Positions 52,347-63,770 of a DNA stretch of 64,000 bases are shown here, piece by piece. Positions within the stretch are counted from its first letter, which is position 1. Each line of letters begins with the position of its first letter. The position numbers and the translations under genes were made by a program. The stretch covers positions 18,225,387-18,289,386 of the forward strand of contig OU612069.1 of NCBI GenBank assembly GCA_914767715.1, written 5' to 3'. The notes beneath the pieces are model-generated. The model saw only the letters and a program-made list of their open reading frames with translations. It did no database searches and was not told the origin of the DNA. Source of the DNA: Membranipora membranacea (Eukaryota > Bryozoa > Gymnolaemata > Cheilostomatida > Membraniporidae).

Positions 52347-52419
52347 GCCCGGATAGCTCAGTCGGTAGAGCATCAGACTTTTAATCTGAGGGTCCAGGGT
52401 TCGAGTCCCTGTTCGGGTG
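52347..52419 (+). tRNA. tRNA-Lys (anticodon TTT)
   Basis: The 73-nt cloverleaf has acceptor stem GCCCGGA, D arm GCTCAGTCGGTAGAGC, anticodon stem-loop CAGACTTTTAATCTG with TTT, variable GGGTC, and T arm CAGGGTTCGAGTCCCTG. A and B boxes are canonical. The 3' acceptor strand reads TTCGGGT, so the first pair is G-U and one internal pair is also G-U. A short T run follows (cattttgtt). It differs little from common animal tRNA-Lys(TTT), so it is probably functional. Confidence 0.92.
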
Positions 52420-53739
52420 AAGATCTCATTTTGTTAAAAGGAGATGCATAAAAATATTAAGGATTGAACATTCCTTTCTGAGAGAATGCTAGAGGGAGGA
52501 CGTGAAGACAACGGCGTGTATTAATTAACCATTCAAATTTCTCTCTTGTTGTTGAAATATCTTGTACTCCATTGTTATTGTTGACCATAAATTTGGCTAT
52601 TTGCATTTACATTCGGTTCTGCGATGGTACCTCGCCAGTCGCCTAATGACACAAATATAACATACTATACCATAACATATATATTCTATGAGATGCAAGC
52701 ACTGCCGGCCGTGTTAGATGTACAGCATTGATTTGAATTTATGGTTCAACGGTAATGCGCCTAGCACGGCAATTTGAGGACATATGCCATCAGCATAAAA
52801 CTTTGTGTCAGGATTTAAATAAAGCAATGAATCTGGTAGCTTTTTCGTCGTGTAATAATTGATGTCCCAGTAACAACCGTTAAAAATTCAGGAAAGTTGC
52901 TCGAAAAAAGTTTACAATATCTTTGTATTCACAGCATTAATCATGAGGTTGATTAATGTACATTGTCTCAAAGTTCTGCCACACCATCAAAATAAAATTG
53001 AAAGCCATATTCGTGCCATGTTAACATCATATCTAAAAATTCTGATGGCATTCTGTTTGACAGAATAAAGTTGTCTGATATTTCAATTGAAATTGGTGTG
53101 GGCCAACAGCACTGAGTACATTTGTTATATAAAATTTGAGTATTACATTGGCTTTTATTGATGCAAACAAATTGCTACATATCAGGGTGAAAAGAACGTA
53201 CAACAGCTAAAAAATATTTTGTCAGTTCCATCAGAAAAAAAATCTTGTCATGGAGACTTTTGAGGTGAATATGACACGAGTTTTAAGAAGTTGATTAGTG
53301 ATAATTCAATTTTCAGTATTTGAAAATTGGTCATTATGTTATTATTTTGCACAATCCTATACTTCTAACACTGCCAAGCAAAATTACTTGATAAACAAAC
53401 GGTTTACTGCTTTCCATTTTGTGAAGTATTATACCAAGGCTATCATATCGCTGAAAATAGCTAGCTCATCTTGTCTTATGAATATTGAGTAGACCTGATC
53501 AGGTCAAGCTTTATTAGAAAGCTTTCATTCAAATTCTGAGAGCAATAACTGGTGCGCTTTATTCTGATCATTACATGCTCTTGTCTGGTGGCGGGCAGTT
53601 TTGTTGCTAGCAAGCAATTCAATTTGTTTCACATTGCACATGATATTGCTGGTGGTGTTTAGCTTGCACAAGCACATCTTATTTTTGTGAAAACACCACG
53701 GTGGGTAAACCAGCAAATCTGATCTTCTTCAAACTCACA
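52420..53739. other. Non-coding stretch
   Basis: AT-rich, no supported feature. Confidence 0.45.
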
Positions 53740-54355
53740 ATGGAAAACATACCTGCTATCATCAGCTGGCTAGCAAGTAAGTATTGCACTTCAAGCGCTT
53801 GGTATTATGCATTATGCAGGGAGGGGGGTTTCAAATGATGGCTAGTACTTTTGCATACCATGGGAAATAATTTTTGGTTTCGGTAATTGAGTGTGTCTGC
53901 GAGATAGTAAGTATGCAGGACAGGACTGTGGTCTTGAGTCCCATACCCATATGAGCATTGTTTTGTAATTGTTGCATTAAGTATTTCATCAAGGACTTGA
54001 TGTTGTAATTGCTTTGATACAGAAGCTCAGATATTTTTAGATTAGTATTAATTTCTTAGCAGTGAGTGTAAAAATCTCAACTGTAGAATCTTAGTCAACA
54101 AGTAATTTTTGTTCCCTCCTATTATACACTGGCCTGATTGATCCATGATTCGATTTTTCAAGCAAATAAGTGGTACAAATGATGACAGCAAAAATTTTTT
54201 TTTATGATTAATGCTCATTAATACAGTAGCCCTGAATCGCTAGCTTTTATTTTTTTTATAGAGAGTGTATTGCTCTAGCAGTAATCCTACTGAGTTTAAT
54301 CCCTAAGATGTGGTTAGCAAAGCAGGAGGACGAACTTCATTCGACCATACAAGCG
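53740..54355 (+). CDS. Possible small membrane protein, 5' exons
   Basis: An ATG in good context (cacaATGG) opens MENIPAIISWLA and reaches a gtaagt donor after 53776. A pyrimidine-rich acceptor near 54250-54263 leads to 54264-54355, which continues in frame as CIALAVILLSLIP, then KMWLAKQEDELHSTIQA, and ends at a gtaagc donor. The hydrophobic run could be one membrane segment. The frame needs the second of three consecutive AGs at the acceptor. No later exon is certain, and I do not recognise the family. Confidence 0.33.
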
Positions 54356-54762
54356 GTAAGCCCATTAAGTATCAAGTCACCTGAAGTTATATTATTTTCA
54401 ACGAACAATGGTTAAGGGATGTTCTTTCTTTCTTAAACAATTCTATCTTCTTAAAAATTTTTAAGCATGTTGGATGGTGTGCATTTTTTTTTCAAACCAG
54501 CAATTTTTTCACACGGTACACAACTCTCAATAGTTTTTTTTGCTGTTGGTGAGATGGGAAACTAGATTTTCATCAGTCTCATTCCTGAATTTTGTTCTCC
54601 AAGCTATGCCTAGCAATTTGTTATGGAAGGACAAGAAATCAAATTGATGTTTAACAAGAGTTTACCAGCGTGTTTGAATTTTGCAAAGGTCAATATTTTT
54701 AACAGCTTTAATGAAATTGGTTGCTGAAATATGTACCCGGTTGTTTTGTTATCATTCTTTGG

Positions 54763-55350
54763 TTATTCTCTTGAGTTGGTAAATAGTCCTAAAGAATATC
54801 CACTGCCCGTGGCACTCAAATATGCTAGAAAGGCCAGCAATAGTATTTTCATTTTTCTTAATAACCTTTTTTTGGTCCCTAGTTTGCTCATCGATGAGCA
54901 ACAAATACCGTTGAAATGGTTATCGTCTGTTTTGGCCAACACCTCCCCAGGTTTTTTCAAAAAGCACCATGTGTTTGTCAGTGGTGTACACATTTCAGCT
55001 CTCAGAGTCTCCAGTGCGACTCAGATATAACAGACTCACCTGAATTGGTCTTCACACTGATGATTGGTGTGTAAGCTTCCTCAGCCTGTTTGATTTTGGT
55101 TGAGGTGAGAGGTTGAGCTCAATGATGTTGTTTTAAGGCTAGCAGAAACAATGATTTTTTGCCGTGTCCTTTTGATAGGTTGGCATGTGATGGTATTTTG
55201 GGCTGATTTGTATGCCGCTTTATCAAAATATTGAGTCCACTTGTCTCTTACCACACTCAACTGAAAGCACTGAGAAACCTGAAGAATAATGTTGATAAAT
55301 TCCGTGGTCACACTTGCCTGCCAAAGTGTAAAGAGGGTCCAATGAGCCAA
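54763..55350 (-). pseudogene. Possible piggyBac-like transposase relic
   Basis: Minus-strand pieces read QPIKRTRQKIIVSAS (about 55180-55140) and, downstream, LKKPGEVLAKTDDN (about 54955-54915). These loosely resemble the KPIKRG.KIWV and LKKGEV segments of piggyBac transposases in the correct order. Stops and frame changes intervene. TTAA-flanked MITEs in the same window give weak contextual support. Confidence 0.25.
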
Positions 55351-57736
55351 CAGGCCATAGAAGATGTGCCCAATAGTATTATCTCATCATCATCATTTGC
55401 AGTCCGTCGGTTGACAACGATGACTTTTCTATGTTTTTGGTTGAATGACTGTCCTGATTATCTACATCTTCATAAATAAAAATGAGTGATTTCTCCATTC
55501 CCTGTAAAAGTCAGTACACAATGAAGAAATAGGAGCATTGTGGACAAAAGGATGGCTTCGGATTGCTGAATTTGTTAATCTGTGCATACCGTACTGTGAT
55601 GATTAACAAGGCTTTTCCAAAATTGTTGTACTGGAATCGGAACCTCCAGGGTAAACAGTCATATGGCGCAAAAGAATACTCAAAGTACCTCATCTCACTT
55701 CACCTAATTCAACTATGAAAAAAGGTTGAGGATTATGGTATACAAAGTGTTTTTTTTCGATCTAAGTTTGTATCATTTCTTTTTTTTTACTTTTTCAGTA
55801 TATATTAATATGAGTAAAACACTGATAGGCCTAACTAGTAAGTGTTTCCGTTTGAGAAAGCTACCAGTGTCTTCAGTGTATTTTAGGTGACAAGATAATT
55901 ATGTGTGCTCAAAATACCCCTTCTTCAAAATGGTAGGTAATCAAAAGATATTATTGCAAATTTGAACACTACGAAACTGTGTCACTTCTATGAAGGTAGG
56001 TTTGAAAAGTTTTGGATTTTGACCAGTATTGATATTTTCTATCTGCCTCTGTGGATGGTATGCGCTTCTGTTATCTCGTTTCTTTGTAGCTGAAAATTAA
56101 AGCCATGGAAGCATTATAGCAGTTTAAAAAGTAGTAAAATAGACTGAATACTTTGCTCAACAATATTAAGGAAATTGATTAACCTCAGTCATCCTTACAG
56201 TTGTAAATTTTATCAAACAGAATTAAAGAAAAGTAACATAAAATACAAATTGGCAATAGCTCATTCTGAGCTTTACTTCATGCAAGTAGCATACATGACT
56301 ATCAAAAAACTTAATTTTATTATTAAATTAAATTTATTATCCACCTATGTATTATCCAAATACAGCCAAATCTGTTGTCAGTGAACTGTAGTGGTAGGTG
56401 ATGGCAAGCCCTGTGAACCACAGCATCCATTGCGATGCCGCTACCAAAAGAGTATCCTGATTAATCCAAGCTCCTGACTGCGCTTAGAACGGTCATCAAT
56501 ATACCATCCATGTTGAGTGTTCAAATTATCTGCGTTTCCATTGGCGATAGGTGAACTTGATCAGTGTTCCTCAAGTGCTTCAAAGGAACAAGGGTATCAC
56601 AACTTGCTATACATCTACATGACAGCATTGCCCCAACTAATCTAAAACATACACACACATGCAATCAAACTTCGATAACCTGGAATCAAATATTTTTGAA
56701 AGCATAAAGACCTAACATTGCTTGTTATTGGTTCACGATTTCAAAAAAATGTTGCCATTAGAATAGCAAATGATCTTGAGCAGTGATAAAAACATTGGTC
56801 TCATCTGATAGCCATGGACTACCATTAAAAATTGTCATGTTTCAAAATTTGAAACGGAATGATAAATCCTGAGTTATTGCTTGCTGGCAGCTACATTTTT
56901 TATGATACTATTGCCTACTTACTAGACAAGGCTGATAAAAAATCAAATATTCTAATAAAAGTGTACATGGTTTGCCTGCTGCTTTTAACTGATGCAACCA
57001 AGGCAGCACTCATGCAATTGTGTCAATGCATATAATATTATTTTGGATTTTGCAGAGCAACTCAAATATCAATCCGGTATTCTTTTTAAATTAGCATGTG
57101 AGTCATCTAGCTGCAACAGTGTAACTAAAGATAAAGTGGCCGATGTTTTGAATGTATTTTGTTAAAGAAAACAACAGGTTTGCACAATTCGGGAAAAAAT
57201 TCATGAACTGGTAGAAAGTAAGAATTGCGGCCTTAAAAGTGCAATGATCCTAGACATAGCTAGGGTTGTAATCATCTCCAGCTGAGATACCAGGTTAAAT
57301 ATACCCAGGATGACTGTGTCCTTTCCTTAGACTCCCTACTAGTGCCAAAAAAGCTTGTCTCTGCATGTGGACTAGTGAGATTGAGCAGTACCATCAGCGG
57401 TTCTGAATAGGACATTGTAGAAAGATCTGCATGAAAACATCCCAGCAGAATAGCCCCTTTTAATATTGTTTTTAGAAATTGTCATTGCTTTGATCGGATT
57501 GCAATGGTCATTGTCATGCACTCTGACCAACTAGATTTTTTCACCTGGCATATGTGGCACTAGCCATTTAATCGGAGGTTGACAGATTTAGACAAACTTT
57601 TATCCTCTATACCAGTATTACTGTTGTCAATATATCTGTTATCATTAGAAAGCAAAGTAAGAGGTATAGTGGTATCAAGGATTTATAAGCCTTTCCCATG
57701 GTCTAACATAATTATATCAACTTCTATTCATATTTT
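55351..57736. other. Non-coding stretch
   Basis: A short splice-bounded segment at 55799-55838 (cttttttttactttttcag acceptor, gtaagt donor) is notable but has no assignable frame. Nothing else supported. Confidence 0.4.
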
Positions 57737-58063
57737 CTATCTGCATTGTTTTAGCAGGAGAGTGATGATCATGTCATCCTCCCAACTATTGAACTCAACC
57801 ATTAAAATTTTGAAGCATGTCAAGTCTCTTGATCCGTTGCTCTTGGGACAAGACAAGTGGTTTTCGAGATCTAGCCTTCTTGACAGATCAATTAACATAT
57901 TGTTTGGTTGCCTCACAACATCAGCATTTCCTGCAACCCGATTGAGGAGCGGGTGTTGGACATTTAATAATTTATCAAATGATGGCATCGACTTTAGTAG
58001 GCGGTGAGTATCGTCGAGGTTGGCTGTGCATGTCCCATCACCGAAGAACTTGATTGATGACAC
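57737..58063 (-). other. Unassigned open frame, both strands open
   Basis: A 108-codon minus-strand frame overlaps a 142-codon plus-strand frame at 57579-58007. Neither shows a domain I know. The position just downstream of the GQNKN-family relic suggests transposon-derived sequence. Confidence 0.2.
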
Positions 58064-59400
58064 TTTAGTGATTCAAGGGATAGGTTTGAATGTCTAGCCA
58101 AAAATGTATGCCTGTTGCCGACTTTTTTACAGCAACAACTAGGCGTCGGCTTGTATAATTATCTTGTCTCCTATACTTCATCTTGATCAGTCCAAAGCAG
58201 CCATCAACGAGGGATCTTGTTTGGCCCACCTCCATAAATACATACTCAAGATTGCCATGGCTAACATTCTCCAGCAGAGGTACGCCACCACCAACTTATT
58301 CTTGTTCTGCCCACAGCAGTTGACAGCGTATAAAACTAGGTTTCGATGACGCTCCGTCCATCCACCCAAGTAATGATTAATCATAGATATGACACAGTTA
58401 GGGCCATGACTCTTCTCACCATCCAGACCTATGTTCATTAAAGAGATAGTTTTTCTGCGGTTTGAATGTATCGCATACCCCAAAAAGGTGAACTAGCCTT
58501 CCGACCCGAAAGTACATGGGCCCAACTTGCCATTTTGTTGTTGGAATACTGAGCTGCTCTGTGAAATTAAATTTCAATAAAAGAATAAATCACTTTGAAA
58601 CATTTTCTGACCTACATACAATGAGTTGTGAATTGACATGTGCTCCTTTTTTTAAGTATGAAAACTGGATTCTGTCACTGACAAAACAAGCATATTAGAA
58701 TTACTATCAAATATTTGCACAATACTAATTTGTGAGCTACGCCAATTCATGACATTTTTTTACACATAATCATTACCAACAAAAAAACACTAACCTGTTG
58801 ATTTCTGCACATGTGGTGCAGGACCTGCTGATTTAAGTTGTGACTGTATTGCCTTTAGTACTCAGATTGTAGTGTCGTGCATTCTCATGAAAACTGTCTG
58901 ACATACAGCTCAATGGTCATAACTGTATCTGTATGTCACTCTCTGCTTCTCAATTCCTCTATCTGCCAATAAAGAGAAAATACATTTACTTGGTTAATGG
59001 TTAAGCTATGTATAATGCATGTATCCTCTCATTGTACTGATGACTGTTTATAGCTTTGCAGATTGGGTTCAAATTTGCAGCGATATTACTTCCGTGGTGA
59101 CACTCTTGGACAGGTTTTTAAAACTGTCACACCATAGTGTCCGGAAATTATTTACTCAAACTGATTCATCACCCTAAAAATTTTTCTGTCATCATCATCA
59201 CCATACACATTAACCCAGCCAATAAAGCACCGAGGCTACCTTTTTGACATTTTGTGGAATGAGCAACAGAATCCACTAACTGTCTTGATGAGAGAAGCTT
59301 CCCCATGATGTATGCCTCTTTTTCATTCTTCACCATGTCTCTCATAGTCAGTAAGTTGCTGTAAACTTCATCAACAGAGAACTGACTCCATCATGTCTTA
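58060..59400 (-). pseudogene. Frameshifted transposon-like gene of the GQNKN family
   Basis: In minus-strand order there is DEVYSNLLTMRD, then NEKEAYIMGKL (about 59370-59286), later NCCGQNKNKLVVAYLCWRM (about 58330-58270), then in another frame EVGQTRSLVDGCFGLIKMKYRRQD (from about 58235). The GQNKN..AYL.WR and GHTR..VD.CFGL.K.KYRR motifs are shared by a large animal family of transposon-like proteins (DUF7869-type). A frameshift lies near 58240 and stops occur upstream, so this copy is broken. Confidence 0.5.
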
Positions 59401-60444
59401 ATTTCACAACCACAATCCGCAGACTGCTCCAGCTCTACTCTGAGTGTGTCAACATCACCGGACTCTTTTAACTTAACAATAGCTTTGTGTGACAGCAATA
59501 TGATGTTGTTGATGTACCTGCTGCTGTTGTTACTGTGTCTACTCTTGCTAATATTTCTACTTCCTGGTCATAATTATCTAAATTAACTGGTTCATCAGCA
59601 TCACTAGAGTTACTTTGAACTGAATCAGAGACGGATTGTCCATAACATTCCTCATTTAAGTGCTCTTTTCGGCATCAGATAACCCTAGCCATCTTCGAGA
59701 AGGCACGCTGTTGTTGTGATTGCTTGTTCACTACCTCAAATTGTGTTCAGGAATTAGTTACATCCAAAAAAAGAGTGCCAGGTTTGTTTTTACTCTTGTA
59801 TTTTAACAAGAAATTTACATCCGAAATGGCCGCCAAGCTCAATAGCAACCAAATTATGTTTAAAAAAAGGTAAGTTCCGGTGGTCTTTTGGATAATTTGT
59901 GCTCGGAAATGGGTTTTTCATACTTTATTTTGTATGTTACCAAAACAACAAAGTGAGAACAAATCCTAAGTTTAAAGGCTTATATATAACATAAAGAATT
60001 AGCTTGGGATGGCTCAGTTAATTAGAGGACCTAGTGCCCAAACTTAGTAAATAGTTGATCGAGTTGCAGATGATTAGCACTAGCTTTGCAATGGTCAACT
60101 GATCACAGGGTTGACATATATTTGACAATAACTGCTTGCATTTTTTATCAGCCTTTGTTTTTTCAATCACACAAATTTTCTCATCTTGATCGAGTTCAAT
60201 TGAAGCATATAGCTTATTATGATAAGTCTGCTAAACTGGTTGAGAGCAGCTGGGTTGGCTGAGGGTAGGCACACCTGGAAGCATAATTCTTTTAATTATT
60301 TTGTGAGGAAAGTCTTGTGTTGCATTTACTTAAAATTTGACTGAGTTCTGTCAAAATTAATTCCTAAAATTTTGTCACACTTAGATGAAAAAATGTCTGG
60401 TTGATCGATTCCATCTATTTCAGAAAAACCCTCATTTGATAGTC
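59401..60444. other. Degraded sequence with a SINE-like head
   Basis: Minus-strand acidic and Ser-rich coding-like text (SSDADEPVNLDNYDQEVE) near 59635-59560 probably belongs to the relic below it. At 60008-60040, GGATGGCTCAGTTAATTAGAGG resembles a tRNA A box. No intact gene. Confidence 0.35.
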
Positions 60445-60651
60445 TTACCGTAAGGAGTTTGAATAATATGTTTCTCTGGGTACATTGGCACCAATATGTT
60501 GCGTGTGTGTCCACAGGTGATAATCTTCACATGCTACAGCTTCTTCTCTATCACTGACTGGTTGTCTGCAACTAATACAAGGATGATCAATAACTCGCTG
60601 TCTAGCGGCTGCTTGTCTCGGTCTCATGATGATGAATGAATAGTCTAACAT
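60445..60651 (-). pseudogene. PHD-like zinc-finger fragment
   Basis: Reads MRPRQAAARQ, then HPCISCRQPV, EAVACEDYHLWTH and a Tyr-Tyr end. The spacing C..C, then C..(Y)..W.H, fits the PHD-like finger at the N-terminus of many transposon-derived animal proteins, with one cysteine replaced by Tyr and the final cysteine absent. Probably non-functional. Confidence 0.35.
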
Positions 60652-61556
60652 TCAAAGTTTGATTGTTTTGTAACAGATTTTTGGCGAAGAATAGGACGCC
60701 GACATTTTTGTGAATACCGATTCACCCCAGCTGTGACAAAACAATTCCAAGTAATTGTAAGTCATTGGCTTCAAGATCGGCCTCCAAAGCGCAACTGTTG
60801 ATCTCCAGATCATGGGATGATCGGCTTTAAAACAGGAAAAGCGTTGGTCTCCAAATCATTTAATAAAGGTCTTTGAATCCACATAGTGTCACAATCTTCA
60901 TGTGCTTCTCTCATTACTTTATTGGACATCCTGACTATCCATACCATGGGCATTGTCTCCTCAATCTCCTCGGTGTTTTGCCACAGCAAATTTGTTTTGC
61001 CACAGCGTTTTTATGTGTCTATATGGCAGCACTTGCTTTTCAAAGTGCTCTCTTTATTCATTTTGCTATGAAGGCAGGACTCAAACTGTAATCAATATAT
61101 TCAATTTATTACCTATAATTATAACAATTTCAAGATGGAAAACAAGAATACCCAAGCCCATATACAGCGATAGTAAAGTATCCTTGCGTCGTATCTGTGA
61201 ATTTGGGACATTGGCATCATCAGGTGCAAATAAAGGGCAGCTAAGGTGTTTTCTGGTGACATTACTTAGAGGTGTGCTAGGTCCTAAGGGACTGTTATCA
61301 GCTTCATATTAAAATTTATCACAAACACCTTAATCTATAATCTAAGATACCGCTAGTGATATAGTTGGTATATATGTTAAGAACCAAGGAGAGCGAGGTT
61401 TTTCTAGTTTTCACAGCATCAGCATCGGCTTTAGTTAATGAATATGGCTCGCATACGACACTTGGAAATCATCATAAAATCCATCATCCTCTAGCGTATG
61501 TATCATTGAAAGAGGGCAGTGGTGCCTTTAAAATCAAGATTTTATGGTGTCATTAC
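60652..61556. other. Mostly non-coding stretch
   Basis: Several overlapping short frames near 60870-61310 show no domain. A minus-strand segment at about 61520-61440 (HCPLSMIHTLEDDGFYDD, then HIH and stop) may be the next exon of the FLYWCH-like fragment. Confidence 0.3.
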
Positions 61557-61973
61557 CTGTAACCCTCTGTTTTTATTGTGTAGGTGAATCCTTCTGAGCT
61601 CACCAGGAGGTTCTTTTCTTTCCTGGAGCCTGTTATGATGACCTCAAATGTTTGCTCAACAAATGACACTGGTATTTCTTAAAAATAAAGAAAAACAAAA
61701 ATAATAATAATAATAATAGTATTAAACAATCATAATTAATAATATACTTATTATATTACTTACAATAATAATAACAATAATAACAATCACAATAACAAAG
61801 GATCAAAACATACCGTCATGAGTTTCACACAAAATTGTTCTCAAGCTGCTTACTTGTATACCTTCATCTAGGTCCCAAAGCCCTTTAACTGATGGCTGCA
61901 AAGATGTGCTAGAGGTAATATTCTTAAAATCCTCAATCAATCTCTCTTCAATCACGTTGAACAAGGAATTATC
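61557..61973 (-). CDS. FLYWCH-like transposon-derived gene fragment, two exons
   Basis: Exon 61973-61814 follows an aatttag acceptor, reads DNSLFNVIEERLIEDF, then SVKGLWDLDEG and ILCETHD, and ends at a gtatgt donor in phase 1. Exon 61677-61557 completes the codon and reads EIPVSFVEQTFEVI, then GSRKEKNLLVSSEGFTYT and IKTEGYR before a gtaatg donor. The GSR.....LLV...GFTYT pattern is that of a FLYWCH finger, commonly found with MULE-type transposases. The W and C half of the finger is not seen in frame. Possibly part of a domesticated or decayed transposase. Confidence 0.42.
61695..61805. repeat. AAT/ATT trinucleotide microsatellite
   Basis: Runs of aataataat and related AT-rich triplets in the intron between the two FLYWCH-gene exons. 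Confidence 0.8.
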
Positions 61974-62035
61974 CTAAATTATCTGATCCTAGTGTTTTCC
62001 AAGAAAAATACTTGGTTTGTTGAATGGCTACATCA

Positions 62036-62230
62036 TGCCACAGGTAATCAATTGGGCTGATAATTCAGCTAGGCCATCTTTGATTTCCATCAGATCATAG
62101 AGGTTGATACTTGTACTCCTGGGAATGTCGTTATAGCAAATTCTGCCTTGTTCAGGAAAGAACAGATCCTCTTTCAGCAACCAAGTGGATTTAGGAGTGA
62201 CTGCATTTAAGTTGTTGATAAACTAGGTTC
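62036..62230 (-). other. Coding-like minus-strand segment, unassigned
   Basis: An open stretch reads INNLNAVTPKSTWLL, then EDLFFPEQGRICYNDIPR and INLYDLMEIKDGLAEL. It may be an upstream exon of the FLYWCH-like fragment, but the donor phase does not match the phase-0 start at 61973. Confidence 0.25.
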
Positions 62231-62462
62231 ACAAAGCGCATCATGTATAGGGAAGAAAAGTCAAAGAATTGCTTCTGTTGCTAAAAAATAAAACATTGTT
62301 GAAGCAAGTGTACGCGTAAAGTGCCGAGGAATTCTTACAAATCTATAATGACAGTCTTGATTTTATGTGCGGATCTTTCACGGTTACAAGCTAGCCGGGA
62401 TAGCAAATACTTTGTCTCCTGGACAGGTGCGCAAAGTTTACTTTGCTCTGAAGGCCTTTCTG

Positions 62463-62818
62463 TCAAACTGGTATATATTTAGGTCGACTGGTGTATGTTT
62501 TCGTGTTGGACTGTTGTTCTCTCGTAGTGATGTCCCTGATAGCACTGGTGACCTGATTATTATAACTTTGATTATGTCTTAACATGGCCTGATTAGTCTC
62601 TTTTGTAGTATGCTGTCTTATAGCAGCAGCTGTTTTTGTCAGTTTATCCAAGTCAGATCTGTTCAGTTTTTTTCTCACTGTATTTTCTTTGTCTGTCAAC
62701 ACTGATGTGCCCGACAAAGCTTCAGATTGCATATTTAATGTTGCATTTACATGTTTGATAAAATCAACCACAGCAACCACACCCCTGAAGTTTCTTGGCA
62801 TATGATCAGGGAATGTCT
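62463..62818 (-). CDS. Hypothetical open frame, possible transposon exon
   Basis: A 112-codon frame from ATG 62801 (open a few codons further up) reads MPRNFRGVVAVVDFIKHVNA, then SGTSVLTDKENTVRKKLNRS and a polar, Gln- and Thr-rich tail. It looks helical and coding-like but I do not recognise it. Confidence 0.3.
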
Positions 62819-62913
62819 ACTTTATATACACATAAGTCAGCAAACAAAATGCTTACTGTTTAACAAAGAAAGAAATTTAGTGTCATTGAGGGTTAAAATA
62901 AATTGTGGGTTAA

Positions 62914-62975
62914 AAGCTTCCGAGTTAGAAGGCAGGAACTCTTACCAACTGAGCTACCTCCTACACCCTACTTCT
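62914..62975 (-). mobile_element. tRNA-derived SINE-like head, minus strand
   Basis: On the minus strand AGGAGGTAGCTCAGTTGGTAAGAG and CTGCCTTCTAACTCGGAAGC match the head at 35769 (AGGAGGTAGCTCAGTTGGTTAGAG). Same family, opposite orientation. Confidence 0.5.
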
Positions 62976-63299
62976 ACTGTTTAAGTGAGGAACATGTGCT
63001 TAAAATAGCTAGCTATCTACAGAAGTGATATGGAGTTGGCTTTTGATAAGATAAAGCTCTGATGGCAAGCTTTAATCTTTACATAGGAAGCCAAGTTAGC
63101 TTGCAGCATTTTCATCACTCTCAGCTCATACCACTTTGGGAACAGTTGTGTTTATCGCAAGCAGGTCAATAGTAAAAGGAAATAACATTATATTTCTACC
63201 CAGTGGGCACAAACACGTTGGGAACCCATGTATTTTACGGACTCAACACGTGCTGGTTTGGTGAAAATCCGGTGGTATATGTAATGATTTGTATATGAT

Positions 63300-63770
63300 T
63301 TCCACGTAGAAATGTACCAAACCAACACCACCACGTTGTGAACACGTGAATAACACGACAATATCTCGTGGGGCAAAAATTGAGTTATACCAGATCAACA
63401 CCTCTACGTTGCACACACGGTTATATTACGTGGTGATGTGGTGTTGTCTGAATAAGTCTGGTTAAACTTAACCAGACGAACACCTCCACGTTGCATACTC
63501 GGTTATATAACGTGGTGACGTGGTGTTGTCCAAATTGGTTTGATTAAACTTAACCATATGAACACCTCCACGTTGCATACTCGGCTATATAACGTGGTGA
63601 TGTGGTGTTGTCCGAATTGGTCTGATTGAACTTAACCATATCAACACCTCCACGTTGTATGTCCGGCTATATCAAGTGGCATTGCGGTGTTGTTTGTATT
63701 ATTCTGCTTTGATTTCACCTAATCAGCACATCTACTTTGCATACTTGTTTATTTAACATGAGATGATGTA
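63300..63770. repeat. 82-bp palindromic minisatellite
   Basis: AACACCTC.ACGTTG recurs at 63397, 63479, 63561 and 63643 with an exact 82-bp period, with weaker copies near 63324 and 63725. Each unit contains an inverted pair (AACACCTCCACGTT and AACGTGGTGA.GTGGTGTT) around CGGTTATAT, so each can fold into a hairpin. Confidence 0.85.

Noticed and set aside
54731-55030. 99-codon plus-strand frame
   Set aside because: No start context, splice sites or domain; the opposite strand has weak transposase-like text instead.
60873-61312. Overlapping plus-strand frames in three phases
   Set aside because: Composition looks like chance; no conserved motif and no exon boundaries.
63300-63770. CRISPR-like regular repeat
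   Set aside because: The 82-bp unit is a continuous tandem satellite without distinct spacers, in animal DNA.
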